Positions 55,370-64,000 of a stretch of DNA of 64,000 bases are shown here, piece by piece (position 1 is the stretch's first letter; the number at the start of each line of letters is the position of its first letter). Under the pieces are notes generated by a model. The model ran no database searches. It had not been told where the DNA came from and saw only the letters and a list, made by a program, of their open reading frames with translations. The stretch is taken from the NCBI RefSeq assembly GCF_046156265.1, contig NZ_JAWDIR010000045.1:62001-126000 (forward strand), read 5' to 3'. A program made the translations under genes and the position numbers. The DNA comes from CAMDHY01 sp046156265 (GTDB taxonomy: Bacteria; Pseudomonadota; Alphaproteobacteria; Rhizobiales; Segnochrobactraceae).

Positions 55370-56112
55370 CACTCGCTCTCCTTCTCCGCCGGAGCGGCCG
55401 GGGCTTCGGCAGCATCCGGCGCAGCACCGGTCTCGCCGGCCAGGCGGAACTTGCCCGGCGACGGCACGTCCTTCGGAAGCGCCCGCTTCACCGCGTCGCG
55501 CACCAGGATCCGCCCACCCTTGGCGCCGGGAACGGCACCCTCGATGAGGATCAGGCCGCGCTCGGCGTCGGTACGGACGACCTTGAGGTTCTGCGTCGTG
55601 ACGCGAACCTGGCCCATGTGGCCGGCCATCTTCTTGCCCTTGAACACCTTGCCGGGGTCCTGGCGCTGGCCGGTCGAGCCGTGGGCGCGGTGGGTCACCG
55701 AGTTGCCGTGGCTGGCGCGACCGCCACCGAAGTTGTGGCGCTTCATGACGCCGGCGAAGCCCTTGCCGATCGAGGTGCCGGTCACGTCGACGAACTGGCC
55801 GTCGACGAAGTGATCGGCCGTCAGCTCGGCGCCGACCGCGATGACGTTCTCCGGGCTCACCCGGAACTCGACGATCTCGCGCTTCGGCTCGACGCTCGCC
55901 ACTGCGAAGTGACCGCGCATCGCCTTGGCGACGTTCTTCGTCTTCGCCCGCCCGGAACCGAGCTGCAGCGCCACATAGCCGTCCTTCTCCGCCGTCCGGT
56001 GGGCGACCACCTGGCAGTTCTCGACGCGCAGAACCGTCACCGGCACATGTTCCCCCGCCTCATTGTAGACGCGGGTCATGCCGACCTTCTGGGCGATCAT
56101 TCCTGAACGCAT
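55369..56112 (-). CDS. rplC: 50S ribosomal protein uL3
   Basis: The 247-residue protein starts MRSGMIAQKVGMTRVYNEAG, has the glutamine-methylation-region loop RASHGNSVTHRAHGSTGQRQ and DPGKVFKGKKMAGHMGQVRV. A C-terminal extension of about 35 residues rich in Ala/Pro/Glu makes it longer than the 209-residue E. coli protein, as in many alphaproteobacteria. Confidence 0.98.
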   Translation of the reverse strand: MRSGMIAQKVGMTRVYNEAGEHVPVTVLRVENCQVVAHRTAEKDGYVALQLGSGRAKTKNVAKAMRGHFAVASVEPKREIVEFRVSPENVIAVGAELTADHFVDGQFVDVTGTSIGKGFAGVMKRHNFGGGRASHGNSVTHRAHGSTGQRQDPGKVFKGKKMAGHMGQVRVTTQNLKVVRTDAERGLILIEGAVPGAKGGRILVRDAVKRALPKDVPSPGKFRLAGETGAAPDAAEAPAAPAEKESE

Positions 56113-56144
56113 GGGTCAGGCCTCTCCAAACCGTGCCGCACTAC

Positions 56145-56453
56145 TCAGAGCTTGATTTCGACGTCGACACCGGCCGCAAGGTCGAGCTTCATCAAAGCGT
56201 CGACGGTCTGCGGCGTGGGGTCGATGATGTCGAGCAGGCGCTTGTGCGTGCGAATCTCGAACTGTTCCCGGCTCTTCTTGTCGATGTGCGGCGAGCGGTT
56301 GACCGTGAACTTCTCGATGCGGGTCGGCAGCGGGACCGGGCCGCGCACCTGCGCACCCGTCCGTTTTGCCGTGTTCACGATCTCGCGCGTCGAAGCGTCG
56401 AGCACGCGATGGTCGAACGCCTTGAGGCGGATCCGGATATTCTGGCCGTTCAT
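56145..56453 (-). CDS. rpsJ: 30S ribosomal protein uS10
   Basis: The 102-residue protein starts MNGQNIRIRLKAFDHRVLDA and has TGAQVRGPVPLPTRIEKFTV and DKKSREQFEIRTHKRLLDI. It begins the S10 group and is 94 bp after tuf. Confidence 0.99.
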   Translation of the reverse strand: MNGQNIRIRLKAFDHRVLDASTREIVNTAKRTGAQVRGPVPLPTRIEKFTVNRSPHIDKKSREQFEIRTHKRLLDIIDPTPQTVDALMKLDLAAGVDVEIKL

Positions 56454-56547
56454 GGATGCGCCCTCGGTTCAGCGCTCGTCTTGATCGGGACCGGTGCACG
56501 GCGTCGGGCGTATCGCCCGTCGCCGTGCTCCTGCGTCGCGGGTCTTG

Positions 56548-57738
<1,191 letters not shown>

Positions 57739-57796
57739 CGGCGTAACTCCGTCGGTCTCAAGGTGTTGACAGTGTCGACTGGCTCGTCGGCGTGTC

Positions 57797-59872
<2,076 letters not shown>

Positions 59873-59904
59873 TGTACGGTCCTCGACCTCGGCTCGCGCT
59901 CAGT

Positions 59905-60375
59905 TCACCAGCGATAGTGCGAGAACGCGCGGTTGGCCTCGGCCATCCGGTGTGTGTCCTCGCGCTTTTTCACGGCGGTACCGCGGTTGTTGAACGCATC
60001 GAGCAGCTCGCCGGAGAGGCGCTCGACCATGGTCTTCTCGTTGCGGGCACGGGCGGCAGTGATCAGCCACCGGATCGCCAGAGCCTGGCGACGCTCGGTG
60101 CGCACTTCGACCGGCACCTGGTAGGTGGCGCCACCGACGCGGCGGGAACGCACCTCGATCTGCGGCATCACACGGTCGAGAGCCGTGTGGAACACCTCGA
60201 GCGGATCCTGGCGCGACCGCGTCCGGATCGTATCGAAGGCACCGTAGACGATCGTTTCGGCGGCGGACTTCTTGCCGTCGCGCATGATGCTGTTCATGAA
60301 CTTGGAGACGATCTGATCACCGAACTTCGGGTCCGGCAGGATCTCACGCTTCTCGGCGCTGTGACGACGCGACAT
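59905..60375 (-). CDS. rpsG: 30S ribosomal protein uS7
   Basis: The 156-residue protein starts MSRRHSAEKREILPDPKFGD and has FMNSIMRDGKKSAAETIVYG and VRSRRVGGATYQVPVEVRTE. It nucleates the 30S head and is the usual str autoregulator. It follows rpsL by 14 bp. Confidence 0.99.
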   Translation of the reverse strand: MSRRHSAEKREILPDPKFGDQIVSKFMNSIMRDGKKSAAETIVYGAFDTIRTRSRQDPLEVFHTALDRVMPQIEVRSRRVGGATYQVPVEVRTERRQALAIRWLITAARARNEKTMVERLSGELLDAFNNRGTAVKKREDTHRMAEANRAFSHYRW

Positions 60376-60389
60376 CGCTCAGGCTCCCA

Positions 60390-60761
60390 TCACTTCGGAC
60401 GCTTGGCGCCGTACTTGGAACGACGCTGCTTACGGTCCTTGACGCCCTGCGTGTCGAGCACGCCGCGCACCACGTGGTAACGCACGCCCGGAAGGTCCTT
60501 CACGCGGCCGCCTCGGATCATCACGACCGAGTGCTCCTGAAGGTTATGCCCCTCACCCGGGATGTAACCGATCACTTCGTACTGGTTCGTCAGCCGAACC
60601 TTGGCGACCTTGCGGAGAGCCGAGTTCGGCTTCTTCGGGGTCGTCGTATAGACTCGCGTGCAGACGCCGCGCTTCTGCGGGCAGGCCTCCATGGCCGGCA
60701 CCTTGTTGCGCTTCGGCGGGTCTTTCCGCGGCTTGCGGATCAACTGGTTGATCGTCGGCAT
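60390..60761 (-). CDS. rpsL: 30S ribosomal protein uS12
   Basis: The 123-residue decoding-centre protein starts MPTINQLIRKPRKDPPKRNK and has TTTPKKPNSALRKVAKVRL and GGRVKDLPGVRYHVVRG. The lysines at the classical streptomycin-resistance positions (in PKKPNS and RVKDLPG) are the sensitive wild type. The ATG at 60761 is the conserved start. It is the first gene of the str operon. Confidence 0.99.
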   Translation of the reverse strand: MPTINQLIRKPRKDPPKRNKVPAMEACPQKRGVCTRVYTTTPKKPNSALRKVAKVRLTNQYEVIGYIPGEGHNLQEHSVVMIRGGRVKDLPGVRYHVVRGVLDTQGVKDRKQRRSKYGAKRPK

Positions 60762-61044
60762 GCTGTCCCGTTCCGTAACTTCGAGCTTCCGCCCGCCGTC
60801 GGTTGACGCCACTGCCTTCCACGCACGAACGCGAAGGCGCCGGTCCGCGATCTGACGATCGCGGGCGGCGCCCCAAGCCAGAGGATCGCGCCGGGGCGCG
60901 ATCATGGCGACGTTGCGGCTGCCTTTCGGCAGCTGCGGAGAAGCCGATGTCGTCTACTTGAACCCGGCAGCGTTTAAGCCGATCAGTCGCAGCGCGAGGC
61001 GCCAGCGACGCGAACGGGGCTTACCGCCTGCCGCGAAAGTTGGC

Positions 61045-61065
61045 GGAACCTATTCTTTCGGTTCC
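61045..61065. promoter_or_regulatory. inverted repeat over the str promoter
   Basis: GGAACC (61045-61050) and GGTTCC (61060-61065) are perfect inverted copies with 9 bp between. They overlap the -10 and most of the spacer of the candidate str promoter, a position suited to an operator. Confidence 0.4.
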
Positions 61066-61075
61066 CGCCCGTCAA
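61047..61075 (-). promoter_or_regulatory. candidate str operon promoter (rpsL)
   Basis: On the minus strand TTGACG (61070-61075) and TAGGTT (61047-61052) are 17 bp apart. The -35 is excellent and the -10 moderate. The leader before rpsL would be about 280 nt. Confidence 0.6.
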
Positions 61076-61331
61076 TAGCGGAATCGCGGCCTTCTCCGGG
61101 CGTTTTTCGGGCATCCCGATCGGAGCCGAAGGGCCGCCCCAACGCATGCTTTCTGTCGCACCGAGCGCATTTGACGACCGATCGTTTCGCGGCTTCCACG
61201 TTATCGGCCGAACCTTCGTCCTGGAAGCGTGTTCCCTGCCATTCCGCCACAGGAACGGCGCGATTCCCGCGCATCCGGCGACGCCCGCGGCGGGCTCATG
61301 CTCGCGCGGAATGGACCGCGGGGGCCCCGTC

Positions 61332-62309
61332 ATGCGCCGTGCCGTGCCGACGATTCTCGCAGCCAGCGCACTTTTCTTCTCCGTCCTCAGCGGTGCCGGT
61401 CCCGGTCGCCTGCCGATCGAGTTCACCGGCGTGGCGGCGGCTGGCGAGCTGCCGGTGCTGCGGCGGCCCCCCGAGGGCGAGGGCGCCCCCTCCCCTGTCA
61501 TGGATCGGCCACCGCCGTCGAGCGCCCAGGCCTGCCGGACGCCCGCCGAGATCATCGCGGCCACCGGCGACCGCGACGTCCGCCGGCTGGCGGACCGGCT
61601 GGCCGATCCCGAACTTTGCCTCGGCATCGTGTCGGTCGAGGGCACGGTGGCACGGTGGTCGCTGTTGGTGATCTCCCACCGCAGCCGCAGCGGGCCCCGC
61701 TGGGTGCTGCCGCACGACAACGAGAACGCGGCCTTCGATGCCGGCGTTGTGGCCGTGCTGCGCTACGGGGGCGTGCTGGTGGCGGTCGAATCGGGCGAGA
61801 ACCGGATGTGGCGCGGCATCGACCCCAATCGCGTCTTCGGCAGCGGCGCCTGCGGGCGCGGCCGCGCCGATCCGGCCTATACGTCTGCGGTCCTCGCCGG
61901 TCTCGACCGGCGCTTTCCCATTGTCGGTCTGCATTCCAACGAGCGGCGTGGCGGCACCATCTCGATGGCCCGGCCCTATCCGGGCGCCGAGGCCTTCCGC
62001 GCCGCCGCCGGCGCGACGGTCGGGCCCGGGGCGCCCCGGCGCGACGACGACACGATGGTGATCCTCGCCGGCCGCGCCCCGGCGACCGAGGCGGCAGCGC
62101 GCGGCGCCATCGCCTGGTTCACCGAACGGGGTGTCAACGTCCTCTACGAGACGGTGCGGCCGGGGCGCAGCGACTGCTCGCTGTCGAACCACGCCGTCCT
62201 GGCCGGGCTGCCGCGCACTTTCACCGTCGAGGTCGGCCACGGCGACACCGCCTCGGCCCGGGCCCTCGTTGATCTCGTCATGCAGTCCGTGGGGATCGCG
62301 CCACGCTGA
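61332..62309 (+). CDS. exported protein with M14 carboxypeptidase-like zinc motifs
   Basis: The 325-residue protein has a signal peptide (MRRAVPTILAASALFFSVLS). Its pattern of conserved-looking residues recalls M14 metallocarboxypeptidases and succinylglutamate desuccinylases: His128-x-x-Glu131 in LPHDNENAAF, Asp164-Pro-Asn-Arg167 in IDPNRVFG, His201 in VGLHSNERR, Tyr272 in NVLYET and Glu300 in FTVEVGHGD. These would be the zinc ligands, substrate-binding Asn-Arg, third ligand and general base. A periplasmic zinc peptidase or amidase is inferred. An ATG at 61311 in frame is an alternative start. It faces away from rpsL and converges with rpoC. Confidence 0.65.
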   Translation: MRRAVPTILAASALFFSVLSGAGPGRLPIEFTGVAAAGELPVLRRPPEGEGAPSPVMDRPPPSSAQACRTPAEIIAATGDRDVRRLADRLADPELCLGIVSVEGTVARWSLLVISHRSRSGPRWVLPHDNENAAFDAGVVAVLRYGGVLVAVESGENRMWRGIDPNRVFGSGACGRGRADPAYTSAVLAGLDRRFPIVGLHSNERRGGTISMARPYPGAEAFRAAAGATVGPGAPRRDDDTMVILAGRAPATEAAARGAIAWFTERGVNVLYETVRPGRSDCSLSNHAVLAGLPRTFTVEVGHGDTASARALVDLVMQSVGIAPR

Positions 62310-62358
62310 CCGGCATCGGCGGCCGGCGTCCGCTCGCCCATCACAGCTCCGAACGACG

Positions 62359-62398
62359 ACGGGCCGCCCTGCTGCCAGGACGGCCCGTTCTGTCTTGT
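62359..62398 (+). terminator. terminator after the M14-like gene
   Basis: ACGGGCCG (62359-62366) pairs with CGGCCCGT (62381-62388), with three further inner pairs, and is followed by TCTGTCTTGT. It serves the plus strand. Confidence 0.75.
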
Positions 62399-62437
62399 CG
62401 TGTGGCCGCGCCACCGCGAGCGGCGACGCCGGCCGGT

Positions 62438-62468
62438 CGAGGCCACCGCCGTGACGGCGGAGGCCTCG
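62438..62468. terminator. strong hairpin after rpoC
   Basis: CGAGGCC-A-CCGCCG can pair with CGGCGG-A-GGCCTCG around a 3-nt loop: 13 pairs and one mismatch. It begins 8 bp after the rpoC stop on the minus strand. No T-run follows, so it may be an RNA end-stabiliser rather than a terminator. Confidence 0.4.
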
Positions 62469-62475
62469 CCGCAGG

Positions 62476-64000
62476 TCAGGCGGCCGCCGGACCGGAGATG
62501 CCGGCGAGCGGCACGTCGACGGTCGCCGCCTTGCGGCGCTCGTCGAGGATGAGTTCGTCGCGGCTCGTCGCGATCTCGCGGATGCGGTTCACCATCGCGC
62601 CCGTTCCCGCCGGGATCAGGCGGCCGACGATGACGTTCTCCTTGAGGCCCTCGAGGTTGTCGACCTTGCCGTTGACGGCCGCCTCGGTGAGGACGCGGGT
62701 CGTCTCCTGGAAGGACGCAGCCGAGATGAACGAGCGGGTCTGCAGGCTGGCCTTGGTGATGCCGAGCAGCACCGGCACGCCCGACGCCGGCTTCTTGCCG
62801 TCGGCGATGGCCTTCTCGTTCAGCTCGTCGAGCTCGATGCGATCCATCTGCTCGCCGTTGATCACGTCCGTCTCGCCGGCGTCGGTGATCTCCACCTTCT
62901 GCAGCATCTGACGGACGATCACCTCGATGTGCTTGTCGTTGATCGCCACGCCCTGCAGCCGGTAGACCTCCTGGATCTCGTTGACGAGGTAGGCGGCGAG
63001 CGCCTCCACGCCGCGGATCGCCAGGATGTCGTGCGGCGCCGGGTTGCCGTCGAGGATGTAGTCGCCCTTCTCGATCGCATCGCCGTCCTGGAGGTGGACG
63101 TGCTTGCCCTTCGGGATCAGGTACTCGATCGGGTCGAGCGCCTCGTCGTGCGGCTCGATGATGATGCGGCGCTTGTTCTTGTAGTCCTTGCCGAAGCGCA
63201 CCGTGCCGTCGATCTCGGCGATGATGGCATGGTCCTTCGGACGCCGCGCCTCGAACAGCTCCGCCACCCGCGGCAGACCGCCGGTGATGTCGCGCGTCTT
63301 GGCACTCTCGAGCGGGATACGCGCGAGCACGTCGCCGGCCTTCACCTCTTCGCCCGGCTCCACCGACAGGATGGCGTCGACGGAGAGCAGGGAGCGGGCG
63401 TCGCCGCCGCGGGCGAGCTTCGCCACCTTGCCGTCGGCACCCTTGACGATGACGGCCGGCTTGAGGTCCGAGCCGCGCGTCGAGGTCCGCCAGTCGAGGA
63501 TGATGCGCTTGGTGATACCGGTCGCCTCGTCGGTCGTCTCGGTGACCGAGGCGCCTTCCACCAGATCCTCGAAGGCGACGATGCCGTCGACCTCGGTGAG
63601 CACCGGACGGGTGTAGGGATCCCACTCCGCCATGCGCTGGCCGCGCTTCACCTGATCGCCGTCGTCGACGTGCAGGCGCGCGCCGTAGGTGATGCGGTGG
63701 ACGGCGCGCTCGGTGCCGTCCTTGTCGATCACCACGATCGCGATGTTGCGACCCATCGCGATGAGCCGGCCCTGGGAATCGCGCACCACGTTGCGGTTGC
63801 GCAGCTTCACCGTGCCTTCGAAGCTCGACTCGATGAAGGACGAGTCGACCACCTGCGCCGTGCCGCCGATGTGGAACGTGCGCATGGTGAGCTGCGTGCC
63901 CGGCTCGCCGATCGACTGCGCCGCGATGACGCCGACCGCCTCGCCCATGTTGACGGGCGTGCCGCGGGCGAGATCGCGCCCGTAGCAGGCCGCGCAGCAG
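62476..64000 (-). CDS. rpoC: RNA polymerase beta' subunit, C-terminal part
   Basis: About 508 C-terminal codons are present; the 5' part lies beyond the right edge. The first residues visible are part of the second zinc site (CAACYGRDLARG), followed by the trigger-loop/bridge-proximal MGEAVGVIAAQSIGEPGTQL and TMRTFHIGGTAQ. Later come GLPRVAELFEARRPKD and DILAIRGVEALAAYLVNEIQ, then SAASFQETTRVLTEAAVNGK near the end, all standard for bacterial beta'. In relatives rpoBC lies directly upstream of rpsL; here the M14-like gene separates them. Confidence 0.98.
   Translation of the reverse strand, partial: CCAACYGRDLARGTPVNMGEAVGVIAAQSIGEPGTQLTMRTFHIGGTAQVVDSSFIESSFEGTVKLRNRNVVRDSQGRLIAMGRNIAIVVIDKDGTERAVHRITYGARLHVDDGDQVKRGQRMAEWDPYTRPVLTEVDGIVAFEDLVEGASVTETTDEATGITKRIILDWRTSTRGSDLKPAVIVKGADGKVAKLARGGDARSLLSVDAILSVEPGEEVKAGDVLARIPLESAKTRDITGGLPRVAELFEARRPKDHAIIAEIDGTVRFGKDYKNKRRIIIEPHDEALDPIEYLIPKGKHVHLQDGDAIEKGDYILDGNPAPHDILAIRGVEALAAYLVNEIQEVYRLQGVAINDKHIEVIVRQMLQKVEITDAGETDVINGEQMDRIELDELNEKAIADGKKPASGVPVLLGITKASLQTRSFISAASFQETTRVLTEAAVNGKVDNLEGLKENVIVGRLIPAGTGAMVNRIREIATSRDELILDERRKAATVDVPLAGISGPAAA

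Larger units (their letters stand above)
60762..61331. other. divergent intergenic region rpsL / M14-like gene
   Basis: This 570-bp gap, the longest non-coding stretch in the window, contains the str promoter candidate (61047-61075) and an overlapping inverted repeat (61045-61065). A plus-strand TTGACG at 61171-61176 is a possible -35 for the rightward gene but lacks a good -10. No small gene or structured RNA gene is recognised. Confidence 0.5.

Overview
The window is GC-rich chromosomal DNA from an alphaproteobacterium, most likely a member of Hyphomicrobiales (Rhizobiales). The grounds are a fused trpE(G) behind a three-Trp-codon leader peptide, the divergent kdsB-pheA / membrane cytochrome c pair, a yej-type peptide ABC operon with two binding proteins, an mdh-sucCDAB-lpdA cluster, and a str-S10-spc-alpha ribosomal block that carries secY-adk and lacks rpsD and rpmJ. 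No rRNA, tRNA, IS element, prophage or CRISPR array was seen. Almost every base belongs to a compact housekeeping chromosome.

Layout: 1-2600 is tryptophan biosynthesis (leader peptide, attenuator, anthranilate synthase). 2764-4891 holds an exported W-rich/coiled-coil protein and a PNPOx-like stress protein. 4991-7840 holds pheA and kdsB facing a cytochrome c. 8039-16597 is a peptide ABC transporter operon interrupted by a PIN-toxin/antitoxin pair. 16672-26694 is the lower TCA cycle on the minus strand (mdh, sucC, sucD, sucA, sucB, a small membrane protein, lpdA), with a DUF2442-like gene, preceded by zapE. 28235-30670 holds an enoyl-CoA hydratase facing a flavin monooxygenase. 30723-34005 is trmD-rimM-rpsP-ffh. 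34308-38981 holds a cyclopropane-synthase-like methyltransferase, a SnoaL-like protein, rarA and a DegQ-type protease. 39122-42119 holds an orphan TRAP binding protein, a methyltransferase and a putative pepsin-like aspartic protease. 42251-60761 is the ribosomal superblock from rplQ back to rpsL. 61332-62309 is an exported protein with M14 carboxypeptidase-like motifs. The C-terminal third of rpoC runs off the right edge.

How the parts work together: the minus-strand TCA genes supply malate dehydrogenase, succinyl-CoA ligase and the whole 2-oxoglutarate dehydrogenase complex (E1, E2 and an E3). The ribosomal block supplies about 26 ribosomal proteins plus EF-G, EF-Tu, SecY, adenylate kinase and RNA polymerase alpha, and ffh/secY link it to protein export. 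Good sigma70-type promoter candidates (17-bp spacers) were found for trpL, kdsB, mdh, ffh, the str operon and the alpha operon.

The accessory-looking content sits at junctions between conserved blocks: the toxin pair inside the yej operon, the three-gene insert between rplQ and degQ, the flavin monooxygenase where rplS would be expected, and the M14-like gene between rpsL and rpoC. The most interesting candidates are the pepsin-like protein (two DTG motifs), the M14-like protein, the leaderless trp attenuator, and the toxin-antitoxin pair inside a transporter operon. All functions are inferred from sequence reading only.
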